Assembly (NCBI GenBank): GCA_947561395.2
Contig: OX387187.1
Coordinates: forward strand, 43,817,253-43,881,252
Length of the DNA stretch: 64,000 bases
Reading direction: 5' to 3'
Origin: Buxus sempervirens
Lineage: Eukaryota > Streptophyta > Magnoliopsida > Buxales > Buxaceae
In this document: positions 47,641 through 60,823 of the stretch, piece by piece
Position numbering within the stretch: position 1 is the stretch's first letter
How the letters are laid out: every line of letters starts with the position of its first letter
Made by a program: the position numbers and the translations under genes
The notes under the pieces: model-generated
What the model saw: the letters and a program-made list of their open reading frames with translations, nothing else
What the model was told of the DNA's origin: nothing
The model's database searches: none

Positions 47641-48289
47641 ATCATATTCTTTACCTGGGTTCTAGCGGGATGGGAGGGAACAGCACATGATTCACGGATT
47701 ATGTTGGAAGCAATTAACAACCCGACTTTAAAATTTCCACATGCTCCATCAGGTAATTATAAAACTATATATATTTCAATAATTTTTTTTATGTCTGATA
47801 CTAAACTTTTACACATCTATGTTAGGTAAATATTATGTTGTTGATGCGGGGTATCCAAATATGCCTGGATTTCTTGCACCATTTAGAGGGGTTCGATATC
47901 ATCTTCAAGATTATCGTCGTGGTGGTGGAAGACCTCGTGGACCTAAAGAAATTTTTAACCATGCTCATTCTTCATTAAGGAGTGTGATTGAGAGATGCTT
48001 TGGTGTATTAAAAGAGCGATTTCCAATCCTTAAGATGATGCCGCCTTACTCTTATCAAACCCAAGTGAAGATTGTAGTTGCTGCATGTGCTATACACAAT
48101 TTTATTAGGCAACAAGCAAGACGTGATTGGCTATTTGAACAATATGAGAATGAAGAAATGCTCATTGCTGATGATGAGAATGACGATGATAATGAGATTG
48201 ATCCTGATGGTTTGGTACCAACTCAACAGACTAATGAGATGGGGGAATTTAGGGATATGCTTGCAAGTGCAATGACATTTGGATGTTAA
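47641..48289 (+). pseudogene. PIF/Harbinger DDE transposase, C-terminal part
   Basis: The exon-like piece at about 47641-47757 encodes V-L-A-G-W-E-G-T-A-H-D-S-R with the first catalytic Asp. Intron-like DNA follows. The open frame to 48289 encodes Y-Y-V-V-D-A-G-Y-P-N with the second Asp, F-R-G-V-R-Y-H-L-Q-D-Y, a R-S-V-I-E-R-C-F-G-V-L-K-E-R-F segment with the final Glu, and A-A-C-A-I-H-N-F. This is the Harbinger (DDE_Tnp_4/HARBI1-like) nuclease domain. The N-terminal helix-turn-helix part is missing, so it cannot act as a full transposase. Confidence 0.85.
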
Positions 48290-48672
48290 CATGAATACTA
48301 TTTTATGAGTACTGTTTTATTATTTTGGATCACTTATGTTTTTATGACTATTTATGATGAGTTTTTTTATATGCTTTGCGATGAGATTTATTTTTTTTTT
48401 TTGTATTTTACAATTATTCAGTTTGACTAATTAACATAATAATTGTAAAATATATTTCAATTTAAAGGCCAACCAAACAATATTCTGTGAACTCTAGAAT
48501 CTGGGGTACCCAAACAGGATTCTGGATTTTAGACATCAAAATCATATTCCAAAATTTGTAGTATCCAAACAGGATTCGGGATTTTGAAAATCAATAACAA
48601 GAATCTAGATTTACATTATCTAGATTATAATCCAAAATCCAAAAGCCGGAAGCCCTAACAAACGACCCCTAA

Positions 48673-50790
48673 GAATTGTTAAATTTCTTTCAATCGCACA
48701 TATCACGGTAAGCATTTTTGTCAGATCTCATGAGTCGGCCACCTACCCTCCATGTTCACATTAGTTCCAATGGTTCAAAGTCAAAAGAAAAATCCTCATT
48801 GCTTTCTTAGTTTTATCTGGAAGAATATATGTTGCCTTTGGCTTGGCTTATCTCTCCTTTACCGTGTTAAAGGAAGTGATATTCTGTGGAAGGTCCAAAA
48901 AATATTGTTCCAGCGGTGTTCATGAGGAATGAAATGGGACATTTAATAGTTTAATTGGTCAATTATGTTTGTTTATTTGGATCTTTCTTATGATCTGGCG
49001 TGAGTTGTGGACATGATTGGAGCATGTGAGGTGGGGTAACATCAGCATTACCTTTTTCTATGTGTAGGACACATAGTATAATTACCTATCTCTAAAAGCA
49101 TCATCATAGGAAAATTTATTAAAAGAAAAATAGATTTGTCCAATATGACTAAATTTTTCTATGGGTCTAAACTTGTAGAAATCCTTTGCCAGTCACTTTA
49201 ATCTGTCGATAAAAAAATTTGATAGGTCATGTTACAAATGACTTATCAAATTATATCACATGACATGTTTTGATTAACGGTAGACCAAAATAACCAAGAA
49301 AATGAGATAAAGTATTTCATTTTAATCTAAGGAGTTGATCGGCTGAAATAATCAAAAAAATTATATAAATAATGGTAAGTTCTTAAACTGCATTTACAAC
49401 CCTAGAAGGAACAAAGAATGGTAAAACAAGGTTTGAAATCGTCTAGTACTTAAGAAGCAGGATGCAACATGTGGTAGCACCTCATTCAAGCAGCATAAAT
49501 CTCTCTTTCTTGTATTTTATAACTAACATAATCAATTAACACGGAATGAGCAAATGGTTTCAAATTTCTTGATTATATCCACACATCTCCCAGTTATTAC
49601 TTATGCTACACTCAAAACATAAGAATGATCATGCTTCAGCTATCCCTTCTTCTTTTTAAATTATCATTAAATGCCTAAAATGTACAGAGATGTAGGGATC
49701 CCCCCATCATCAAGTAACCGTTTTTATGATACCATAGGCCTTTTTAGCCATTCATATTCGAAGCTCACGCCAGCACGACGACAGCCACTTGATGTCCACT
49801 GATCTTAGTACCAGCCCATGACAGATGAGATGAAGATGGAGGGTAAAAAGCAACTACGTCTCAAGAACAAGTTAAACCTAGTCGGACGGGGAATTTTTGC
49901 TTTTCTTTTTTGGGCCATGCCGAAGGCTGACGTGGCTAATACAAAATCATTCAGCTCACATAAAGACCTTTTGTCACGTGGCACGCGTACAAGTACTGGA
50001 ACTTGATCTGCGTAAACGGCCATGTGGTTTCTTGCCAACTCAGCTCTCGCAATTCCCTAGGCTGGTGGGTCTCACCGTTCTAAAAGTTCAAAATTTTTTT
50101 CAATTCTTTCTTTCTTAGAGAAAGGCATAATCCCCAAGTGTCCGATTTGGTTAATAATCCCCAGAACCAGGTGATTTGAAAATTGAAACAAACTCGGAAG
50201 GGTCCATATGGAAAAATCAAACGGTGATCTGAGGAGGCATACAAACACCTTCCTATCCTTCTCACACACACAAATCACAACTTTAATCACTGGGGTCCAC
50301 TTACAACTACTGCAGGTTGTATGCCATGGCCAATGGCATGCAAAACCGCGTTAAGGAAGACAGCTGTACATGTGGAGCTCCAAGAAAATCCGAACGTTAG
50401 ACAATGTTACATAACCGACAATAACTTAGTTAATTTGGATCAAAATAAAAATAATGGAAAAGCGTTCTTTTACTCTTTTTTTTTTTAATTTTATTTTACT
50501 GTTGAGTCGACAAAAAGCGGAACCCTACTTACCGTTGTGTGGTGGAAGGGTTTTGGTTTTGACTCTTTCCTTCTTAGCGAGGGAGAGAAAAAAGATTTTT
50601 TTTTTGAAAAAGGAAACAAGGAAATAAGGATTTGGGAGCTGCTCATAACTGCATCGCCTGTACTCCCCTTCTTCTGCTCCCGGTGTGTTCCATCTTATAC
50701 ATTCTTTCTTACTTTCTTGAGATAATGTAAGAGTGGAATCGCTCGGAGAGTCGGTTCTGAATCTGCTAGGCAATTCCGCAAATTAAATAG
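48673..50790. other. Spacer and upstream region of the SKU5-like gene
   Basis: No gene is seen. The last 300 bases before 50791 are pyrimidine- and purine-rich and presumably hold the promoter and 5' leader. An ACGT-core box (tgtcacgtggca) lies at about 49972-49983. Confidence 0.45.
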
Positions 50791-53700
50791 ATGGCTTCGT
50801 TTCGGCTAGTTCTGCTGTTCTTAACCCACATTATTTCGCTTGCAAGCATCTGTTTCGCTGAGGATCCCTTCGTTTTCTATGATTGGGAGGTCTCTTACAT
50901 CACTGCTGCTCCTTTGGGCGTCGAACAGCAGGTTTGGTTTTCCAGATCCCTTTCTTTTCTTCTCTCGTTTAGATCTTTTCACCTGGGTTCTGCTTGCTTT
51001 TCTTCACTGACTTACGGGTTCTGATATTAAGATCCTGTGTTCCTACTTCCTAGCCCCTTCTGGCCGTCATTTTTCGCACTGACTCAAACCATTTATTCCT
51101 CTCGTTTTAGATGATTTAGTGGATTTATTCATCTGGGTTTTGCGTTTCTTGTCCGTCTTTCTCATAACCCATGGTCTGTGCCCTGGTTGCTCTTCAATCT
51201 GATAATAGGGTTGGAGTTTGTTGAAGTTTGCTTCGATTCTACTAATTTTCTCTATCTGCGTTGCTTGGGATTGCAGGTTATAGCGATTGACGGCAAGTTT
51301 CCGGGCCCCGTTATTAATGCTACTACTAATAACAATGTTGTGGTGAATATAACTAACAGATTAGATGAGGATCTTCTTATCACTTGGTACTGCTCCCTAT
51401 TTCGTTTTCTTGTCTCCGTTAACTGGGATTTATGATCTCTGCTTCGATTTTCAACGATTTTGGCATTGATGGTTATGACAGGTCTGGAATCCAGCAACGC
51501 CGTAACTCTTGGCAAGATGGTGTCCACGGCACCAATTGTCCAATCCCTGCCGGCTGGAAATGGTCTTACCAGTTTCAGGTCAAGGATCAGATTGGGAGCT
51601 TCTTCTATTCCCCTTCGCTCAATTTACAGAGAGCTTCGGGCGGATACGGTGGTTTTATTATAAATAACCGAGTTGTGATCCCAATTCCTTTTGCAACTCC
51701 AGATGGGGATATCACCATTATGATTGGTGACTGGTACAACCGAAATCATACGGTTTGTTTCACATCTCATGATCATATTTTTCAATTGAACATGAAGGGA
51801 TCATATATTTGGTCTAGCTGTGAAATTTTAAAGCGAGTTTGCTTCTATTTTGTGTCCAGGCACTGAAAGATACCCTTGACTCTGGCAAAGGCCTTGGGAT
51901 GCCTGATGGAGTTCTCATTAATGGGAAGGGACCTTACAGATACAACAACACACTTGTTCCGGATGGCATTGAGTATGAAACCATTGATGTCCATCCAGGT
52001 AATGTTCACAAGACATTTTACGGGAAATTTGTTTCCCATCTCTGTCATTTTCTAGTAATCTGTGTAGGCTATCTGACATTTTCACAAAGTTCTGTATGTG
52101 CCAACGACAATTCTGGCACAATGTAGTTTAGTGGTGGGCTGTAGCCTTGGGATTCCATTGATTGTATGTTCTATTGTCATAAAGACAGTGAACCATCTTT
52201 TTGATCCCAGTATGATGGCCGTTGACTGTTGAACACCATTTTTGTGATGTTGGTTGTGGTCCATTTAGAAGGTGAATGTAAAAAATAAGTGTCTTGATTC
52301 ACAACATCATGCATAACAGCTAGTGTGCGATTTATTGAATACGGAGTTTTAAATATCAATATCTGTAGACATTCACCACCTGGGGAAAGTAGCTATATCA
52401 CCAGATATATGGAGGGAAATATACCAAATTAGACTAATGGGTTTAAATTGGCTCTCAAGGAAGGTTGATATATTGATATTTAAAACCATGATTGATAGTA
52501 ATTCCCTCAAGGAAATACTTTAATCCTTTGTCTATTTAACAAATAATCCTTTCATTTTTATGTGCTATTAATTCAACTGTTACTTAGTTTTTAGAGGTTA
52601 ATTATGTCATGGCCATTTGTTTGAATAAAAGAACTATGTATCTAATAATGCAAACCGGACTGAAATATTAGGAACTATCACTGGTAAGCATATTTTCAAC
52701 ATTCATTCTGGATTATTAAGCTAATCAAACCTATCTTGTATTATCGTTAGCCTTATTTTCTATGTAGCTTTATAAATGGAGATACTGTTCATTATTGCCT
52801 GCAGAGGAATTGTTAAAACTTTAAGTTTATAATTTGTTTTCTGTGACAGGAAAAACTTATCGCCTTCGTGTACACAATGTTGGAGTCTCAACTAGTTTGA
52901 ACTTCAGGATTCAGAACCATAACCTTCTTCTTGCAGAGAGCGAGGGCTCTTACACTGTTCAACAAAATTATACTAGCCTAGATATTCATGTAGGACAATC
53001 TTATTCTTTCTTGCTTACCACGGATCAGAATGCCAGTTCTGATTACTACATTGTAGCAAGTGCAAGGTTTGTGAATGAGTCACTTTGGACAAGAGTTACT
53101 GGTGTTGCCATCTTGCGCTATTCTAATTCAAAGGGAAAGGCACATGGTCCTCTCCCTGACCCACCAAATGATGAGTTTGACAAGACATTTTCAATGAACC
53201 AGGCTAGATCCATCAGGTTTGTGCACATGATCTATTTTATATAGGAGCATTTTTTGATTCTAACAACATACTTTGTATTGTCAATTTATAATCATTTGAT
53301 CTCTCGTCTTATTTTTTCATGTCAAATTCAGATGGAATGTCTCCGCTAGTGGTGCTCGCCCTAATCCTCAGGGTTCTTTTAGATATGGCTCAATCAATGT
53401 GACTGATGTATATGTGCTGAAGAATAAGCCATCAGTAATGATTAATGGAAAACGCCGGTACGCACTCAGTGGTGTCTCATTTGTCAATCCCGAGACACCC
53501 ATTAGGCTTGCTGATCAGTTTCACATTAAGGGAGTTTACAAGCTTGATTTCCCAAATTTACCACTTACAGGGCCACCTCGGCTTGAAACTTCAGTAATTA
53601 ATGGTACCTTTCGAGGATTTATGGAAATTATACTACAGAACAATGACACTGTGATCCAGAGCTATCACATGGATGGATATGCATTTTTTGTTGTCGGGTA

Positions 53701-55057
53701 GGGAGCTTTTTATCATCATTTGCATTAAAAACTCCATATGGTGTACTCATTGTACTTATCTTGCAGTTACCAAAAATATTTGGGTTGATTGGTTGCAGAA
53801 TGGATTATGGGGAGTGGACAAATAACAGCAGGGGGACATATAATAAATGGGATGGAATTGCTCGCTCCACAGTACAGGTTTGTTTACCATGAAACTGTCT
53901 TACCAGATATCACAAACAACATAAACCAACTCCCGACATATTTTGCTTTATCTTTTCATTTTCCCTTTTCCCTAATGTTGCCTTGCATTTTAAGTGTCCA
54001 TAGGAATGAGTTTTTGATTGGTGAATGTATATGGCTTGCAAGTGATAAATTTCTGAGTAGAACAATAATTAATCTCTCGTGTTGATGGCCCTTAGCCAAA
54101 TAAACCCAAATGATTGGCTGTGGGACTCAATGGGATTTTATGGTGTGGTTTTTAACACTCTTCTCAATGCGTAGATTTTCACTTAGTGGTTAAATGATGG
54201 GGAGGTCATCTGTTTCTTCAAATTGTTCTGATTTATGCCTCAAACTGTAGGTTTCATGAGATTTCAGAAACCTGTTTCTGAAATGACAAATTTGTCCTCA
54301 ATGAAATCAGTTAAGTTGTTGATATTTAGATTTGCTCTTATCTCTGTCATAATTAAGTTTCAGCGCAGATACTAATATGCGATTCTTCATCTGATAATTA
54401 AATAGACAAATTCCCTGCTAATGTTTCCAGCCTCACTCCCAAAAAAGGGAAACAAATAGGAGACAAAAAGGAGACCACTCTTGTTAAGATTTTGCCTTTA
54501 ATCAGTTGTGAATTTATGGGATTGGAACCAAATTGTAGGATCTTAAAATTCTAACTTCTCTTCTTAAATCTGTAAGAGTACTCACTCATAAAATGTGTAA
54601 AATCTGAGGAGTTATTGAAATTCAATTTTCTCTTCTTTAATTCATCTGTTCTTGTTTTGTAGGTTTTTCCTGGAGCTTGGACAGCAATCTTAATCTCTCT
54701 TGACAATGTTGGAGTGTGGAATTTGAGAGCAGAGAACCTCGACAGACGGTATCTTGGCCAAGAAACATATGTAAGGGTTGTCAATCCAGAGGCTACCAAT
54801 AAAACTGAGTTGCCTCCTCCGGACAATGTCCTATATTGTGGTGCCCTTAAAAGCAGGCAAAAGTACGTAATTTTGAGATCTTTTCCTGCCAGATTTGCTG
54901 TCTTTTTCTTTCATAATTGTTAAAAATAACCCTGTTTTTACTTGCTCGCTTCTTTAGGCCACAGCTTGCTTCTGGAACATCATTCATTGGCAGAGAATCA
55001 AAGCTATTCATCAATATGCTGATGGTTCTGTTGGCTGCCACCTTCATCTCCTGTTGA
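50791..55057 (+). CDS. SKU5: SKU5-like GPI-anchored multicopper oxidase homologue
   Basis: 590-aa protein of the SKU5/SKS family (cell-surface glycoproteins involved in directional cell expansion). Exons: 50791-50931, 51277-51386, 51482-51752, 51860-51998, 52850-53216, 53332-53697, 53799-53877, 54663-54862, 54958-55057; phases agree at every junction. The signal peptide is residues 1-23 (ending I-C-F-A). Three cupredoxin-like domains follow, with the family signatures G-K-F-P-G-P, G-I-Q-Q-R-R-N-S-W-Q-D-G-V, G-D-W-Y-N-R-N-H-T, L-I-N-G-K-G-P-Y-R-Y, S-E-G-S-Y-T-V-Q-Q-N-Y and N-K-W-D-G-I-A-R-S-T. The copper-binding His of ascorbate oxidases is lost (T-W-S-G-I instead of H-W-H-G-I), as in SKU5, so oxidase activity is not expected. 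The C-terminus ends in a hydrophobic tail (L-F-I-N-M-L-M-V-L-L-A-A-T) typical of a GPI-anchor signal. The gene appears intact. Confidence 0.95.
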
Positions 55058-58000
55058 TAATTATTATTCCTGCTGATGGTGTGAAGAATGTACGCAATCC
55101 CTGCTCATGGTGGTCGGTCTGGTAGCATGGCTTGCTTGAGTTATTATGTGTTTAGGTGTGCAGAACCCAGTCTTGTTAATGTGATTTTTTGGTGATTTAA
55201 CCAGTTTCCTTCCTTTCAGTGTTCAATTAGGCTCCCAAATGATTGTAATTTAGATTTATTGGAAAATCCATCATTCTTTTTCCCCTTATAATTTATGTAA
55301 TGATCATCAGTTTCCCATTTTCAGTACCATCGACTTGCAACACTAAACTTTCAATACCATTGCCCTTTTTTAAGGATATTGTGGTTCTAGTTTCCAGTTT
55401 GAATCTTACTTACCTGTTCTGAAAGCATTGGGTAAAATTTTTCCCCGAATCCCATTTGAACTGGACTTGCATAAAGAGCAAGGCAACTGTTAATATGCTT
55501 TTTTAAGTGGGGCCACTTGCAGGATGCTTTCAAGTCGAAGAATTTAGATATGACAGGTTGTATGTGGCCACCCTTTACTCATCATGTCATTACATGCCTT
55601 GCAGGTTGTAGGCCTTTTTTTTTTTTTGGGTAGGATTGCAGGTTGTAGGCCTGGAACATCATTTTTTGTTTCTTTTTCAAAAGCCCTTTTCACCGGCTCA
55701 GATCATACTCCATTTTCAGAAAGGCTTTATTACCCAATAGAACAAATCTAGCAAATGCAGGGGAAAAAGATTTTTCTCTTTTATTTTCTTTTACTGTTGT
55801 ACACTATTTTACCCTCTTTGGAGACCAATTACTATTATGTTTAGTCCTTCGCCTGGACAAATCTGTTATTGGGTAGGTATTGTGATATCTCACTGGATTC
55901 ATGAAATCTGGAGTCTGCAGAATGAGTTTTTCGTCGGCTGATGTTAACTCCAGGTTGTCTTTGTTTACCAAGGAGTTTTAAAATGAACAGAAGACATCAA
56001 AAAACCAAGTGCCTTCCTAGCGACTTGAAAGAGAAAATGCTGACATCCAGGTAAGCTCCAGGTGGTGGAGCACATGCATCGTTCAAACTTCAACATTTTC
56101 CACGTAAAATCGTTGGCTGTTCGCTTCTCCCATACGGATTATGAATTTATAATTTCCAACACAATCTCTGGAAATTATCTGGTGGAGACACTGCATAAAC
56201 GAATGATATCTGTCTTGTCCTCTCTCTCTAGACTTGTTGTTATCATCGCTAAGGGACATCAACCTGACATCTAAAGAGGCGGGGCGCTGCTTGCAGACTC
56301 CGAGCCTAGGCGTGGCCCTAGCCAGAATATCTGCCTTGTCAGTATTCATAGCAAAACACCTCCAAGGAAAAGAGGCTTTGCGCAGCATTTCTGGCAATAT
56401 CTGTTGCTGTTGTTTCTTTCTTTCAGAAACATTTCCCGGGTTTTCGTGCTCTGATGGAAGGTTGACCAAATCACTCATTTAGAGATAACCCAGAATGTAA
56501 CTGTCTTGATCGATTTTAACTAATTACATTTTCAAATATTTTAAGAACTTCCAGCTATATTTAATATTTTACATGATACAATGCAGATAACAATATAATT
56601 ATTTTTGAAAAAGACAAATTTCTTTTTGTTTCTTATTGAGATCTACAGGTGTTGCGCGGTTCTTAGCATTCCCCATTTTAGAATTTCCATGACAGACCCA
56701 ACTAGTAAGATAAAGATGAAGTTAAAACCAATGTACAGCGTAACTGTTTCCTACGGATGGATGGATGTCCCATTTATCTGGCCGTTTCACTCAACTATCG
56801 GATTTTGGCACCAGAAGAAATGCATTCATGTACAGCCCCTTTCATAATTGAAATCCTGTGGAGCCTCTGTCTGTACTTTTATTTGGAGCCTCTATAAGAT
56901 CATGCCAAGTGTATTAAAAACCATTTGATCGGCATAATTATAAATTTTTAATTACACTTAGGCCTTTAATAAAGGTGTAGATAGAGGCGCACCTTTCAGC
57001 CCTACAAAAGAATGTTAATCTTTTTTGCCAATTAATTTGTGAACTAATATAAATTCCTCGGAAGCGTGAAAACAATGGAATATGATTCTCTATTACACCA
57101 CTCAAAACCATGGAAATCATCACAATATTTGTGCCCTTTGTCTTTTCTTGAAGTAGGATGTTCATGGATCCCGGCTTAACACCCCTACTACTGCTGTGCA
57201 GCCTTTCCTCGGGTTCGTAGAGTCGGGTTTCCCGTTTACCCACAACGGAGGAGCCGCCCCCACCAGGCAGGCGGCCACCGGGCATAACGCACTCTTCACA
57301 CAACAGATCTACTTTGAAATTGACTTATTCGCTCGGTCAATCGTCGGAATGTGTACGAGATACCATAAGGGCCAATATCTCAATAGCACCTTTGTCTAAA
57401 GCTTCGAATGAGACTTCATATCCGAAACGCAGGAACGATCTGACTAGAAAGACATTCGATCTCCCTGCATAACAAAACATTACTGGTTTTTCTTGATAGG
57501 AACAAAAAATTATTGGTGAAATATAGTAAAACGTGCCTTATCCTCTATCATTATTATATATTTCTCACAAGATTTACGATGAGAACGACGACGAACACAG
57601 ATCTTGACGGCATCGCTCATCTAATTTGACCAGTCAACAGCCTTAAGGAGAAAAAAATTTCCTCAATACGCATTCCTCAAGTGGGCTCTTTAGGACGAAA
57701 ACGGCCCAATGAGTCTAAACAGGCATTGCTAGTAATGGCAGTAGCGTTTGAACTCCTTATTACAGAACCTCACTCAAACACCTCTTAAACCATCCATTTG
57801 ACACTGACCTAATAGGATGCTTGAAAATTTCAAATATTTAGACTCTATTGGCTTATTTTATTGTTGGAATTATTTTACTTTCAAGGATATTTTCATATCA
57901 AAGGTCAAGAAAAGAAACTGTTTACAAAGGAGCTAGATATTCAACTTCAAGCTAGTTTCTGCAGTACTAAGGATCAAGGCCAGAATGAAATAAGATACTG

Positions 58001-60823
58001 CATTTGGTACTTTGTCTTAAATTATCATTTGAATAGACAAAAAATTAGGTTACTTCTCTGTGGGCTGTACCTTTTCTTAAATATAAATCTCTGACATGAA
58101 TGGTGGTATAATTGACCTCTTTCTGTTAGATAAAAGTTCAACACAGATACTTCTAATCTGAAAATTTGGAAGGGAATTAAGTATGAGGCTTAAGTTTCTC
58201 AACAACTAAGAGAGGACAATACTTAAATTTGAGTGGGAACTGAGAAAATACCTTGCTTCCTATTCTATAGAACATCAACGAATCGCTTCTAGAGAAGACT
58301 TGAAACAAATTCATTTTCAACATGGTGGATGGGATTACTTCCATGTATTATTAGGCTAAACCTGCTGATTTCAATGATTCAAACATCCTCAAGATCTCAT
58401 TCTCACTTTTAAACACTTCATGGAACTCTGATGCCACTGACCAACACCTCATTAAAATCATATTCGCATTGAATCTCCGGCTTCATCTGATCAAGAAAAA
58501 AACCATATATAAGTGAATTTAACGTTCAAGTACTGAGTACTGTTTTTATAGTCTAGTTTCAGTAACTAAGCAAACGTTGTGGTCACTGCAGATAAGATAA
58601 GGGGGGCATCTATTATCTTTGTCACTAACCGTTTCAGTTTCTCTTTGTCACGATACTTTGACTCTAGCGGTGTTATTCACATAACCCCATTCTCTGTTAT
58701 AATTCTGAAAGTTTAATATACAAGTTGGGGGCAGGCCTTAACCCCCTCATTGCATTAGCAAAAAACGAAAAAGAAAAAGCACATGTTGTGGTTTTTTTAC
58801 AAATATGACCAATATTTATCTGTTTTATGCCGTAATTAACATTCATTTTCGGGACTTTTGATGAATTCCAAGCATTAATCTTGCTCTCAAGCAAATATCA
58901 CAGCCTTCTTCTGAGAAAGGATTATTACTTCACCCCAAATAACCAGAACCCTCCCATTTAACAAATAGGTTTGAAGTGTTCTACCATTCCTTGTGAACAT
59001 ATATTCAGGGAATGTGTAAAATTATTCTCAGAAAAATCAGCAACGTAATATTCTTCACCATGATTTGAAAAACACGACAATGCATGAAAAATTAATTTCC
59101 CATTTTGAGACCAAACAAGAAACGTTATCGAGCATTAAAAGATCTACAAATCTACCACAATAAAAAAATAAATAAAGGGGGTGCAAGTTGAAATTTTAAC
59201 CAATTCTCAGTGCACACTCGAATAAACCGAGAACCTTGAGGACATCCTATCGCATAAGGTGCTTCGTCGGTACATTTTCCTAAACAGCTGAGCTTCTTCC
59301 ACCTTTCTTCAGGATTTTATTTACTTTATAATGTGCTAATGTCAAAATTAATTAAGTAATACTTACGCACAAATGTGAAGATGATACTATATGTCACAGG
59401 CAGAAAGAAAATTCCCAAACAATCTAACCTGCTTTTCCATCAACCAGATCACATGTCTATGCATTATTGGAGTCATTTTGCTCACATCCATCTTTGTTCT
59501 GCTTTATAGCTTGCTCATCTTTGCATCTTATAATCTAGATTGTTATAACTTATATTTTTCTATTCTACAGTGTCAAGTATAAAGGGTTTAAAACACATAG
59601 CATTAGACTTCCTTGCTTGTGTGGAAATTTTCATTTTTCAGGATTGCTTGCTTCTCCAAGAAACAGGATATGGTCACAAGACTCACAACACCAAGAGAAA
59701 ATATGCATATTCACTGTACATGTAGTGCTTGAATGGCATGATGTTATAACTTGTTTTAGCTTAAACTTCTTCAATTAAACTTGGAAAGATAAACATATTT
59801 CCATTATGGCTAGCAGCAATAAAATTTCATAGAAATATTATTAGAAGAAACCTCAGAAGGCATATACCAGATGTTATCAATATAAACCTGAACGAAGAAC
59901 AGTCTGGAAGAAAGCAGATCGGTCATCCATTGTACGCATGAAGGTCTGAGAACAATGACTTTTTATTGACACTGACAGTATTATCATTTCTTTATAATCT
60001 GGAATATGAAGCAGATTCTTCTTATAATTATAATTTTTATGTGGCAGAATTTTGTTTCTTCTTGCTTATTAACAAATAGATTAGATTAAACAATTTTATC
60101 TAATCTATTATAAAATAAAAGAACTTTATTTATTCTTATTTTTACCAAAGATTAAGTGAAAATAAAAATTAACAATCCAAATGCAGCAAAAGATAACAGA
60201 TGAAATTCACCATTAATCATAAGAACCAGTAAAATGTTGTTCCTGTCTTCTGAAGAGAATAATACCTAATAAAGAAGTCGAAGAGATGGCTTATAGGTGC
60301 TTAGTGAAGTGAAAATTAGTAACAATGAATTTTGATACTTGACATGGGAAAAATGAAGATGATGGTAACTTTAACTTAGCGGAAGCAATAATTTAGTAGA
60401 GCAATGCTTCCTAATTAACCACATCAGAAACAGTATTAATATTTACAACAAACGAGAAGGGAACGACATACAGAAAATAGAAAATTTTAACAAATGAAAC
60501 GCAATAATTAGCTAGTAAGAAAGAATTCCAGCCATATCCAAAGACAAGCATAATATCTTCAAAGCTAAATAGATATAAGAGGTCCCATTACATGTTACAT
60601 CTGTAACAAAAGACCTTCGTAAGCAGATGGATTATGATGAAGATAAAAGCTACGAGGTTTGACAAACACTACATTGCTTGAAGACCCCTTTCCCTGCACT
60701 TAGCACACCAGAAGCCAAGAATTCATGATTGTCAACAACCTCCTCCAAAATACTTAAGCAAAATAAACCACAATAACGGAAACGGGTGAAGGAAGAACAT
60801 TGAAATGTTAAAAGCTTCAGTGG
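55058..60823. other. Intergenic region between SKU5-like and YABBY genes
   Basis: About 5.8 kb with no gene I can support. A 131-codon minus-strand frame (56478-56083) has no recognisable motif. At 57140-57480 the base composition is less AT-rich than its surroundings and resembles organellar or repetitive DNA. A single arm of the foldback family (11268-11378) occurs near 56849. The rest is AT-rich. Confidence 0.45.

Larger units (their letters stand above)
45423..48669. mobile_element. PIF/Harbinger element with transposase remnant and captured host gene
   Basis: The termini ggggttgtttggtaaggc and ccctaacaaacgacccc are inverted repeats, flanked by taa at 45420-45422 and 48670-48672. The termini match those of 28145-28557 and 30690-32093, so all three belong to one family. 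Inside are a fragment of a RING E3 ligase gene on the minus strand (45827-46700) and the C-terminal part of a Harbinger DDE transposase on the plus strand (47641-48289). The element has lost the N-terminal half of the transposase. Confidence 0.8.

Noticed and set aside
56083..56478. 131-codon minus-strand frame between SKU5-like and YABBY genes
   Set aside because: No motif, no splice context and no paralogue in the window; I could not support it as a gene.
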